Source: CAVTYH01 sp963773875
Lineage (GTDB): Bacteria > Planctomycetota > Planctomycetia > Pirellulales > JADZDJ01
DNA: 64,000 nt
Direction: 5' to 3'
Assembly: GCA_963773875.1 (NCBI GenBank)
Contig: CAVZCV010000010.1
Location: 124,001 to 188,000 of the forward strand
Within the stretch, counting starts at the first letter, position 1; every line of letters begins with the position of its first letter. This document shows, one piece after another, positions 40,301 to 49,082 of this stretch. Position numbers and translations under genes: made by a program. The notes under the pieces were generated by a model. The model did no database searches, was not told where the DNA came from, and saw only the letters and a list, made by a program, of their open reading frames with translations.

Positions 40301-42435
40301 GTGTACGTATTAAGGCCAGCAAGCGTTTGTGTGCCGGAGCCTGTTTTTGCAAACGAAAAGGCTCCTGCGCCAGTGCCATTTTGCAGTACGCCGGCGAATG
40401 TTGGTGTGCCGGTTGTGTTCACCGTCAACGTAGCTGGCGTAACGCTGGCATTTTCGACAACCGGCGTTCCCAGCGTCGCATTTGTCACGAGACCTCCGCC
40501 GGTAACGGATGTGCCAGCCAGCCGCATCGTGCCGGTCGTGCCCGCACTGAAGGTCACGGTTTGAGGCGTAGTCGAATTCAATGCGCCCGCTTTAGTGATC
40601 TGCAAAACACCGCTATTGATCGTTACGCCGCCTGTGAATGTGTTGTTCCCGTTGAGCGACAGCGTGCGCAATCCGTTCATGATGATACCGGAGCCGGCGA
40701 CTTGTTCGCCGATGACATCAAGAATCATATCGCCCGCGTCCGCGCCAGCTACGCCGAAATTCGGTTTCTTGGGCGAGAACGTTGCGTTGCCGCCGGTCAA
40801 AGTTACACTGCTGAACTCCAATCTTTGGAACGTAGTCGCACCGGTGCTTGATTTCCAAAGTGCAATTTCCTGTCCCGCGCCGATTTTCAGATTTCCAACA
40901 ATTTGCAATAGCGTGCCGCTGCCGGCCGGCAAATTCATGACAGTCAAACCCGTACCCGCAACTTCAAAGTTCGTTGGCACATTGATGGTGTTGCCGAAGT
41001 TGTTTCGAATATTGAATTCGGAATAACCTCCCGCTGCAGTCACGGCATTAAGCCCGCCGGCCAAGGCAGCATCGCCGGCGGTCAAGATTACCTTGCCGGT
41101 TCCCACCGTAGAAAAAGGACCAGCAACAGCAACTTGGATTTCGCCCTTGACGTTGTTTCCAATCGTGATGGTTCCGCTGTAATTGCTCGCGCCAGTGCCG
41201 CGGAAGCGTAATCCGACGCCGCCATCTACGCCGAGATTATTGGAGCCTGCGATTACATTCAGGTTTCCAGTGCCGTTGAGGACGCCGGTGATATTAACTT
41301 CGCCATTCGTCGCCAGATTCTGTGGGTCGGCCATACGAATGGTCGAATTCGTGGTCACATTCAAGCCACCGCTGAAGGTGCCCGTCGTGTTGCTACTGCC
41401 AATAGTGCCGCCGGCCAAATTGATAGGAGAACTAAACGTGTTGCCGCTCGCGTGCACCAAATTTGTCGAAGGGTTGACAACAATCGTTCCCGTACCGCCG
41501 GAAGTCCCGCTGGTCTGCAACCTCACCGTTCCTGCGTTGATTGCCAAACCGCCGTTGAAAGTATTTGCTCCAGTGAGCGTGAGAATGCCGTTCCCCGCTT
41601 TGATGAGACCCGTGGTCGGCGTCGTCACGTTGGTCCCATTGGAAATAATCCCTCCGACGGTCAGCGTGCCAGCGTTCACTGTGATCGTTCGCGCAGCGCC
41701 GGCATTGGCGCCCAAGGAAACGGCTCCGGTACCCAAATTCAAGTTCTGCGTACCCGTGAAAGCGAAATCGCCGGCCCAAGTTTGCAAATTGTTTTTCGTA
41801 TTCGTGATCGCCGCGCCGGTCGAGTTATTGAGTGTTCCACCGTTGATAACAAGCGGACCTGTTCCAATCGCCGATGCGTTGTTGAAATTAAGTGTCGCGC
41901 CCGCGGCCAGTGTGGTTCCGGCGGTATAGTTGTTGGCGGCACTCAGCGTCAGCACACCCGCGTTGTCGAGAACGGCGCCAAAGCCTGCCGGCAACGCAGT
42001 TGTTATCGCCAAGGTGCCATTGCCCGTCTTCGTGAATCCTTGCGTTCCAGCCAGCGTGGTGTTGATAGTTACCGTTTGATTCGCAACGCTAATCGTTGGT
42101 GAACCGCTGGCGACGGCGAGCGTAATGGTTCCGGCCGGACTGCCGGCGTTGACGATCCAATTGTTCGATGCCGCCGTATCGCCGAAGAGCAGCGAGCCCA
42201 CGGTAAATGTCGTGGCGCTGTCGAGCGTTACCGTCGCATCCGAAACGATGTCGAGCGTGCTGAAATCGGCAATCGCGTCGATGCTATTGGGAAGCGAATC
42301 CCAATTCGCCGCGTTAGCCCAACTGCCGCCCGCTGGATTATTCCAAATGGAAGCTTGCGACGAGGTAACTGAAAGAACGATCCAGGCGATTGCGAGTGTA
42401 GAAATCGAGCGCCGACCGGAAATGACAGAAGCCAT
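34377..42435 (-). CDS. Giant autotransporter-repeat protein with dockerin-like and PEP-CTERM ends, frame-disrupted
   Basis: An exported surface protein of about 2,686 residues once a break is corrected. From the ATG at 42435 (with AAGGGG about nine bases upstream) it has a signal peptide ending VTSSQAS, then a long array of autotransporter-associated beta-strand repeats of the type G.G.LTLTG.NTY.G.T.I..GTL.LG, which form a beta-helix. Near the C-terminus are two EF-hand-like loops (DYNQDGFLTAAD and DFTGDHLVTNRD) as in dockerin modules, then VPEPASFWLGGLGVIG and a basic tail, a PEP-CTERM sorting signal. There is no autotransporter barrel. The frame breaks at a run of four A (38728-38731 on the plus strand); removing one base restores GGFRLRGTVASDF. 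DNA repeats could also hide assembly collapse. Confidence 0.87.
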
Positions 42436-42845
42436 TGCGGATTCCCCTTGATTCGATGTCTGACGCCGTAGCGGCATAGGAACCGCGCAAGCGCTAGCGA
42501 ATGCAGCGATGCCCGACCAAACCGAGACGGCGTACTTGTCTTTCCCCCGACGAGTAACGCAACTCGACTGCAAGTCTTATAACGTCAGAGCGCAAAAAAA
42601 ACAATTTTCTAGCGCGAGGGCCCAAAAAAACTTGCAATCCATTGCCCAACACGCTCAAACCCACCCGAAAGCAGTACAGCACGGCGTGCTCCGCCCCACA
42701 TGCAGAGCGAATTCGGTGGTCCCTGGTAAATTGCTAGTGTCGTTATACTTAGTGCATTCTCGTGGTTTTCTTTTCACATCATCCACAAATTGCAAAAAGC
42801 CAGGCCATCGGGATAAGACCCCGTTGATCCCGGGCTGATTGACGT
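42436..42845. other. Divergent intergenic region
   Basis: About 410 bases between the giant gene (minus) and a very small plus-strand gene. It contains two long A-tracts (about 42593-42601 and 42625-42632) and a possible minus-strand promoter. No RNA gene was recognised. Confidence 0.5.
42576..42604 (-). promoter_or_regulatory. Possible sigma-70 promoter of the giant autotransporter gene
   Basis: On the minus strand TTGTTT (42599-42604) is followed after 17 bases by TATAAG (42576-42581), ending about 140 bases before the start codon. The -35 falls in a T-tract, so chance matching is possible. Confidence 0.35.
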
Positions 42846-42956
42846 ATGCGCCTCCGCTTCACCATCCGCGATTTACTCTGGCTGGCAGTCGTGGCTGCGC
42901 TGGCGGTGGGGTGGATGGTCGATCGTCCGGAACTCAGCGCACATGCGTTGCTATGA
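42846..42956 (+). CDS. Very small membrane peptide (MRLRFTIRDLLWL type)
   Basis: A 36-residue product: a basic start MRLRFTIRDLLWL, one hydrophobic helix (AVVAALAVGWMVDR) and a short tail. I know peptides beginning RFTIRDLLWL and followed by GW.VDR as frequent in planctomycetes, often longer with a coiled-coil after the helix, so this copy may be cut short by a frame change after VDRPEL. There is no clear Shine-Dalgarno. It lies 40 bases before the next plus-strand gene and may be its transcript partner. No function is known to me. Confidence 0.55.
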   Translation: MRLRFTIRDLLWLAVVAALAVGWMVDRPELSAHALL

Positions 42957-42995
42957 CCGTTTTCAATGATCTAATAGCATCCGGAGGGCAACGCC

Positions 42996-44032
42996 ATGCT
43001 AAACGTGTCACGCTCGGGTGCGCGCCGTCTTGGACTGTGGATCGGGTTGGCCATCGCCTCGCAACTCTCTGCGTGGATTACCCTGGCAGGCGCCGCAGAT
43101 CCGGTCACGCCGAAAATCATTCTTGATGCCTGGCAGCGGCGGGCCAACAAATTGCGCTCGTTCGATTTTGAGTGCGATTTAGAAAGATCGATGCCTGCGG
43201 CCGGCGTGGCTGGCCGAGTGAATTTAGCCGCCCAACCGATCGCTGTGCAGGAAAATGAAGCTGACCCGGTGCCGAAAACTCTAAAAAGTTCATTGTCGTT
43301 TCTCATGTCGGACAATAAATACGCCATGTCGCTCGAGACCGAGATCTGGGACACGAGCGCAGGTACGAAATCAAGCACCGCGCAGGTCCTGAAGATGGTG
43401 TTCAACGGACGGGAGAATCGGGAACTTAACAGCCGCGGGGAAATGCACACGGGCACCATTACCAGCGGCGCCCAGCCGAGCGCGCGGATGGTGACAAATT
43501 TGTATTTCAATGCGATTTGGCTCAGCACCAATCCGATGGCGTATTTGGATGAATATCTTGCATTTCAATCCAGGGAGATGACGATTGTCGATGCCCATAA
43601 GAAATGCGGCGATGTTGAATGCATCGAACTAAGGATTCCACGAAATGGGAACGCGAATGTCGCTGGTTTGATTTATGTTGATCCGGCGCGCGATTACATT
43701 CCGATTCGTTTTCGCAAACGGCAAACGTGGGAGCGAACGACGAGCTGGCCATTACGTACGTCCCCAAACGTGCCATCGGCTGGCGTGTGAGTGAATGGAC
43801 GAACAAGCGGTATCAGCTGGCAGTAAAGGTGATCCACTGCGCAATCAATCAACCGATTCGCGGAAATCCGTTTGAGCTGGAATTTCCCGTCGGTACGCGA
43901 GTTCTGGTCCGCGATGAGCGCGGAGCAGCAAGCGCGTTCGAAGTGACAGCGGACGGTAAACAGAGATCGATTCCCGCCGCGGAGACCGGCAATCTTACTT
44001 TGCCTCCGACGCCGATTTCCAACCGCCGGTGA
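42996..44032 (+). CDS. Exported protein of unknown function, frame-disrupted
   Basis: Starts at an ATG with GGAGGG eight bases upstream and has a signal peptide (LGLWIGLAIASQLSAWITLAGA). The mature part begins with AWQRRANKLRSFDFECD, a helix-then-strand pattern that resembles LolA-like outer-membrane lipoprotein carriers, followed by several beta strands (SSLSFLMSDNKYAMSLE; RMVTNLYFNAIWLS). At about 43720-43735 the frame changes; the second frame reads ELAITYVPKRAIGWRVSEWTNKRYQLAVKV and ends at 44032. Corrected length is about 345 residues. The LolA-like fold is only a guess from pattern; no enzyme motif is visible. It converges on the cupin gene. Confidence 0.6.
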
Positions 44033-44186
44033 ATTCGCGGCAAGCGCCTATCAATAGCGGCAATTATGACCCTGCCACGAATATTGTGTCATCTGTTTTC
44101 CCGACAGTGGCACAGTTTAGATTCGATTCGCGGTTAGTCCCAATGTGTGTAAGCCAAAAGACTTTCAGAGCGGATTGCTCGTCGCA

Positions 44187-44516
44187 TTACTTGGCCGGTT
44201 GTTTAAGCAACAGCAGCAGCATCACCACTGGGGTTTTCGCGCGGATGCTGTGTGGCAGTTGGGGCGGCATATGGATCCAGGTGCCGGCGGTGGCCGGATG
44301 TCGGTCGGTGCCTAAAGACACGTCGGCTTCACCACGGAGGAAATGCATGATCGCGGGCGATGAAGCGGTGTGCTCGGAGAGTTCCTGACCCGCGCTAAAT
44401 CCGAAGAGCACCACTTTCAAGTGCTCGTCTTGATGGAGCGTGCGGCTCAAAGTGCCATCGGCAGGCGGTTCAATTTCCGCCGCCACGTTGCTGAATAAGC
44501 TGTAGGCTGCCTTCAC
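44187..44516 (-). CDS. Small cupin-domain protein
   Basis: A 109-residue single cupin. The metal-binding region is visible as HTASSPAIMHFLRGEADVSLG, then HPATAGTWIHMPPQLPHSI, with His residues in the usual places for a cupin metal site. The GTG start at 44516 is set by AGGAG eight bases upstream; reading further upstream would run through the previous gene's end. It is the last gene of the MerR - nitric oxide reductase - methyltransferase - cupin operon, starting 11 bases after the methyltransferase stop. It could bind a metal or small ligand, or act as a dioxygenase or accessory to the reductase; the sequence does not decide. Confidence 0.75.
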   Translation of the reverse strand: MKAAYSLFSNVAAEIEPPADGTLSRTLHQDEHLKVVLFGFSAGQELSEHTASSPAIMHFLRGEADVSLGTDRHPATAGTWIHMPPQLPHSIRAKTPVVMLLLLLKQPAK

Positions 44517-44527
44517 GGTTGTTTCTC

Positions 44528-45346
44528 CTATGATTTTTCCGCCACGAGCACGATGGCGGCAAGATTCTTTCGATGTTTGCGAAACGATCGCCGCATGGCC
44601 AACACACGTTTCCGGGCGACGCGATGACACATGACGTTCCAAGCAAACCTCATTGCTCGCAGCAGGCCTTCATCGCGCACGACGCGGCTGGGTTCGAGCA
44701 AATGCATGGGTGCAATGAACTCCGCTGTCACTTGCAAACCGGCTGCCGATAAGAGGTCGCGCCACTCACGCTCGGTCAGCGGGCTAATGCCGACGTGAAT
44801 ATCGCCGCCCAGATCGGCGGCAATTTCCTGGCGGACCTGCTCGCCGGCCTCGTCAGGCACGATGCACAGTTCATGAATTCCGTAACGACCGCCGGGCCGG
44901 AGCAGGCGCGCTGCTTCGAAAATGATTTTGGCCTTCGCCGCGGCCGGTTGCATGGAGAGCATCGCTTCGCCGTAGACGACGCAGGCGGTGGAGTCGGGCA
45001 TTCCGGTCTCTTCCGCAGTTCCGAGAATACAACGGCAGCGTGCGTTGGGTAGCAATGTTTCCACTTGCTTTGCAGCCGCGGCATCGCGCTCCACCGCGGT
45101 GTAAGAGTGTGGCTGCCGCGCAAGAGTCATCCGGGCTGTCGCACCGAGTCCAGGAGCGAATTCCACGACGACGTCGTCGCTGGAGATGGCCAGCGCGTCG
45201 AGCAGTTTCCGAGTCAGTTCCAATCCGCCGGGCCGCAGAACGCGCTTTCCGAGCTTGGCCAATAGCCAATGACCTGGCATCTTTTCCAGCGGCGGCTCGT
45301 GTCGCTCATTCGACGATGACAGGGGTTTTGTAGAGGCCGCATCCAT
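44528..45346 (-). CDS. Class I SAM-dependent methyltransferase
   Basis: A 272-residue product. SAM-binding motif I is VVEFAPGLGATA, the acidic loop is YTAVERDAAA, and later motifs appear as CVVYGEAMLSMQP and EAARLLRPGGRYGIHELC. The C-terminal helix is strongly basic (RKRVLAMRRSFRKHRKN). The ATG at 45346 overlaps the nitric oxide reductase stop in a TGATG junction, so translation is coupled. The substrate is unknown. Arsenite or other metalloid methylation is conceivable given the MerR regulator, but I see no conserved arsenite-binding cysteine set, so a small-molecule or lipid substrate is equally open. Confidence 0.85.
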   Translation of the reverse strand: MDAASTKPLSSSNERHEPPLEKMPGHWLLAKLGKRVLRPGGLELTRKLLDALAISSDDVVVEFAPGLGATARMTLARQPHSYTAVERDAAAAKQVETLLPNARCRCILGTAEETGMPDSTACVVYGEAMLSMQPAAAKAKIIFEAARLLRPGGRYGIHELCIVPDEAGEQVRQEIAADLGGDIHVGISPLTEREWRDLLSAAGLQVTAEFIAPMHLLEPSRVVRDEGLLRAMRFAWNVMCHRVARKRVLAMRRSFRKHRKNLAAIVLVAEKS

Positions 45347-47567
45347 CAGTTCGATCGCTTGAAAGAATGACCGGTTTTCAGCCCGGCGATAAATAGCACC
45401 AAAGTCACCGCGCCCAGCGCGAACAATGAGTCGCCTGGAATACGCAGCCAACGCAAGTTCTGCACGATGGGCGTTTGCATGAACTCCGAGCTGCGAGCGT
45501 ACCAATACCCGTGCTCGACGGATGCCCACGTTTGCAACAGGCCGACCGGCAACAGGCTGAGCACACACATGGCCAACAAACCGCCGTTGAGCGCCCAGAA
45601 GGAAAACCGCAGCAGGCCATCTTTCCACTCGACGCCGGGAATCAATACGCGCAAGCAAGTAAGCATCAGGCCGATGCCCAACATCCCGTAAACGCCAAAC
45701 AGTGCGGCATGCCCATGCAGCGGCGTAGTGTTAAGCCCCTGCATGTAATACAGCGCGATGGGCGGATTGATCATGAAGCCGAACAGGCCAGCGCCAACCA
45801 TGTTCCAAAAAGCTACGGCCACGAAAAAGTAGATGGGCCACTTGTAGCGCTGCACCCAGGGCGACGTGCGCGAGCGGCGCAGATCTTCCATGGCATCGAA
45901 GCCCACTAAAACCAGCGGCACAACTTCCAGCGCACTGAAAACGGAACCCCAAGCCAAGGCGACCGTTGGCGTGCCAGCGAAATACAAATGATGGCACGTG
46001 CCAATGATACCACCGGCGAGAAAAATCGTGGCCGACATAAGCGCCGCCGCCGCGGCAATGCCCGGCCGAATGAGATTCAGCCGCATAAATACGAATGCGA
46101 TCACCGTGGTGGCGAACACTTCGAAGAAACCTTCCACCCAAAGATGCACCACCCACCAGCGCCAATACTCGACAATCGAAAGCTGCGTGTGGTGTCCCCA
46201 ACCAAGCCCGGCGCCATAGAACAACGCGATGGCCGCCGTCGAAACAGCCAATAGCGCAACCAACTGTTTTTGCTCGCCTTCTTTCCGCAGCGCGGGCGCA
46301 TGGCTCGAATCATCAAAAACAGCCACAGCAGCAGACCAGCCAAGAGAGCAATTTGCCAAACTCGACCCAAGTCAACGTATTCGTAGCCTTGATGCCCGAA
46401 ATAAAACGAAGTGGTATCGGACAAACGATTTTGCACGCTCAGCCACTCGCCGGCCAAGGATCCGACGACTACGACCAAGAGCGCCAGGAATAAAATATTC
46501 ACGCCCAAGCGCTGTCCACGCGGTTCGTGCTCGCTGACCAACGGGCCGATGAACAGGCCCGACGCCAGCCAGGCGGTGGCAATCCAGAACAATCCCAATT
46601 GCACGTGCCAAGTACGTGTGACGACATAGGGAATCCATTTGGAAAGCGGGATGCCGTAAAACGCATCGCCTTCCACTCCATAATGCGCGGTGATAACTCC
46701 CAGCAGCATTTGCACGAGCAATAGCGCAGCGACGACCCAGAAGTATTTGATGGTTGCTCGCTGCGACGGGGTAGCCGCCCATGTGCCCAGCGGATCGATG
46801 GCCGGCGGCATGGTTTCTGTTTCGGCTTCGCGGCGCGAAGCGTACCACCACGCCATTGCCGAAATTCCGGCCAAAAGCATGATGATGCTGACGCCTGTCC
46901 ACACGACCGTTTGGCCCGTTGGCCGATTGCCGACGAGCGGTTCGTATGGCCAATTGTTGGTATAGCTGACATCGCTGCCGGGGCGATCGGTAGAAGCGGC
47001 CCACGCGGTCCACCAGAAGAACGCACACAGATTTGCAATTCGCGAATCGTCGACAATGGTGCCGGCGGGAATCGCATAATCCGTCTGACCCTCGCGGAAA
47101 ACGTTTGTGTAGTGTTCCAGATTGGCACGGAACGCCTGCACACAAAGCGGGTCGATCGTAACTGTCCCGTTAACGGCATCGAAGGTGTTCGTGCGCGTAA
47201 GATCGGTGAGCCGGCCGGTGAGCTGTGCTTGTTGTTCGGCGGAGAGCTTCTCGAACGTGCGGCCGCCGAAGCCGTCGTTGGCCCAGCGATCGAGAATGAA
47301 CATGGCTTCGCGATGTAGCCAATCGGCGGTCCAATCGGGCGCCACATAGCTGCCGTGTCCCCAAATTGAGCCCAGTTCCATGCCCCCCATGGCTTGCCAC
47401 ACGTTTTGACCGGCAGCAATTTCACCCGGGCCAATTAGCACTTCATTGCCGCTTGCCACGCGCTCGGGCATGGGGGGCGTGCCATCATAAATTCGTGTGC
47501 CGATCCAACCCAGCACGCTGAACGACACCACCAGCACCGCCGCGAACAACAGCCATAACCGCCTCAT
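45346..47567 (-). CDS. norZ: Quinol-dependent nitric oxide reductase (qNOR), frame-disrupted
   Basis: A membrane enzyme that reduces NO to N2O with electrons from quinol. The N-terminal extension typical of qNOR is present (VWQAMGGMELGSIWGHGSY, then the soluble domain), followed by about 12-14 transmembrane helices. Haem and Fe-B ligands are visible: FYFGHQGYEYVDLGRVWQ, VVHLWVEGFFEV (His and Glu), GTCHHLYFAGTP (His pair) and HGHAALFGVYG. The frame breaks at a GGG run at 46294-46296 (plus strand); one missing base restores MRPALRKEGEQKQ. Corrected length is about 740 residues, normal for qNOR (single-subunit norB, norZ). The start at 47567 is favoured because GGAG lies six bases upstream of it. 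Confidence 0.92.
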
Positions 47568-47606
47568 GGCCATCTCCTTTTTTGATTGCCGCCACCGAAC
47601 TACTTG

Positions 47607-48020
47607 TTATTCCCGCATGCCGTCAATTCCTTCTAGCAAAGGGCACGCTTGCAGCGCATTTCGCTGCTTACAGATTTTCATTAGCTTTTCGAGCGAGCGT
47701 TTCATTTTTCGCAGGCTGGCAATCTTGGCATCGATATCAGCAATCTTTCGCTCCGCGCGTTCGCGGACATGACTGCACCTGGTGTTGGTATCGAACCATA
47801 AACCGAGGAGTTCCCGGATTTCGGCCAGCGTAAAACCAAGTTCCTTGGTGCTGCGAATAAACTGCAGCCGCGCCACCGCCGATTCATCGTACTGCCGATA
47901 GCCTGATGGCCGTCGCACGGGCTGCGCAAGCAGTCCTTCCCGTTCGTAAAAGCGCACCGTTTCAATGCCGACATCAGAGAGCTTCGCGACCTGACCGATT
48001 CTAAGCGACTTGGAAGCCAT
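47607..48020 (-). CDS. MerR family metal-type regulator (Cys82/Cys117/Cys126)
   Basis: A 137-residue repressor-activator. The N-terminal winged helix-turn-helix is LRIGQVAKLSDVGIETVRFYEREGLL with RPSGYRQYDESAVARLQFI, then a dimerising helix and a C-terminal loop. Three cysteines sit at residues 82 (TRCSH), 117 (KICKQ) and 126 (QACPLLE), which is the same numbering and spacing as the Hg(II) ligands of the Tn501-type MerR; related PbrR, CadR and ZntR sensors use the corresponding positions. It is encoded 40 bases upstream of the nitric oxide reductase in the same direction and behind a MerR-type promoter that it probably controls. It is likely to sense a thiophilic metal or nitrosative stress through thiols. 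Confidence 0.9.
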   Translation of the reverse strand: MASKSLRIGQVAKLSDVGIETVRFYEREGLLAQPVRRPSGYRQYDESAVARLQFIRSTKELGFTLAEIRELLGLWFDTNTRCSHVRERAERKIADIDAKIASLRKMKRSLEKLMKICKQRNALQACPLLEGIDGMRE

Positions 48021-48040
48021 GCGATCCTCGAAACGCGTGG

Positions 48041-48072
48041 ATTATAAACTCTGTAGTATACTACAGAGTCAA
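48041..48072 (-). promoter_or_regulatory. MerR-type promoter with 20-base spacer and palindromic operator
   Basis: On the minus strand TTGACT (48067-48072) and a perfect TATAAT (48041-48046) are separated by 20 bases, the over-long spacing typical of MerR-controlled promoters. The spacer is filled by a perfect 22-base palindrome (48048-48069; half-site ACTCTGTAGTA). The TATAAT lies about 20 bases before the merR start, so merR and the genes behind it are autoregulated from here. Confidence 0.9.
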
Positions 48073-48265
48073 TAGTACTGCGCAGGCCTTGCGCAATTGA
48101 ACGGAATTCAGCGAATTCAGCACCGGGCCGGCGGAATCAGCAGGCGTAAAAGCTCGAAGTGCGACAAACTATTGGCGCACGTCGATTCAGCGGTACGGCG
48201 AGGGAGCGCTACGCACCGGGAAAAGAATCAACCACGCTCGCCCGCAATGGAAATCGAAAGGACCG

Positions 48266-48898
48266 TTACGCCTTTTTTGCTTCGTCGTAACGCTTGCCAA
48301 TGGCATCCCAATCGAGGACGTCCCAAATGGCTGCGAGGTAGTCGGGACGGCGATTTTGATATTTCAGATAGTACGCGTGTTCCCACACGTCGATGCCGAA
48401 GATCGGCTTGTTGCCGCTGCAACCATAGGCTTTTCCCATCAGCGGGCTGTCTTGGTTGGGGGTGCTTTCGACGACCAGCTTGCCGGAGGGATCAAGACTC
48501 AGCCAAGCCCAACCGCTGCCAAAGCGTGTGGCGCCGGCTTTGTTCATGGCTTCTTTGAAATGATCGAAGCCCATCAAGTCTTTTTGAATTGCATCGGCCA
48601 ACGCGCTCTTGGGCTGACCGCCTTTGCCCTTGCCCATAATGGTCCAGAACATGGAGTGGTTGGCATGACCGCCGCCGTTGTTGCGCACTGCCGTGCGACT
48701 GGCCTCGGGCACCTTGTCGAGATTGGCGATCAACTTTTCAACGGGTTGATTGCCAAGATCGGTTCCTTGGATGGCATCGTTCAAGTTTTTCACGTAAGCG
48801 GCATGATGTTTATCGTGATGGATTTCCATCGTCTTGGCATCGATCGAAGGTTCCAGCGCGTCGAAAGCATAAGGCAGCTTCGGAAGTTCGTATGGCAT
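48266..48898 (-). CDS. sodA: Superoxide dismutase, Fe/Mn family (Mn-like)
   Basis: Converts superoxide to hydrogen peroxide and oxygen. The 210-residue product is full length. Metal ligands are His27 (EIHHDKHHAAYV), His81 (GGGHANHSMFW), Asp170 and His174 (DVWEHAYYLKYQNRR). GGGHANH and the DVWEHAYYLKYQNRRPDY block are typical of the Mn group, though Fe or cambialistic use is not excluded. There is no signal peptide, so it is cytosolic. It lies upstream of and in the same direction as the MerR operon but separated from it by the MerR promoter and about 190 bases, so it is probably an independent transcript. Confidence 0.94.
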   Translation of the reverse strand: MPYELPKLPYAFDALEPSIDAKTMEIHHDKHHAAYVKNLNDAIQGTDLGNQPVEKLIANLDKVPEASRTAVRNNGGGHANHSMFWTIMGKGKGGQPKSALADAIQKDLMGFDHFKEAMNKAGATRFGSGWAWLSLDPSGKLVVESTPNQDSPLMGKAYGCSGNKPIFGIDVWEHAYYLKYQNRRPDYLAAIWDVLDWDAIGKRYDEAKKA

Positions 48899-48937
48899 GG
48901 CGTGATTCTCCGATTTGAGTGTCTAAGCGACTGATGG

Positions 48938-49001
48938 TCTGGTGTCTGTGTATCTTCGTGTCTTGCCCGGCGGAACACAGGCACGCAGACACCCAGACAC
49001 C
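48938..49001. repeat. Imperfect inverted repeat upstream of sodA
   Basis: GGTCTGGTGTCTGTG (from about 48937) and CACGCAGACACCCAGACACC (to 49001) are imperfect reverse complements separated by about 30 bases. It lies just upstream of the sodA start and could be a regulatory hairpin or an intergenic repeat copy. Confidence 0.35.
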
Positions 49002-49082
49002 GATTGTTACCTGCCGCGCAGCATACAAAATCGGGGGGCGACCTGCAATTGGCCGCGGCTGAAGTGCATGTACCCGATTGCT

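Noticed and set aside
44528..45346. Assignment of the methyltransferase as an arsenite methyltransferase
   Set aside because: No conserved set of three or four arsenite-binding cysteines is visible; the idea came only from the MerR neighbour.
44528..45658. A 376-residue form of the methyltransferase
   Set aside because: The first 104 residues read through the nitric oxide reductase gene in another frame; the TGATG junction gives the natural start at 45346.
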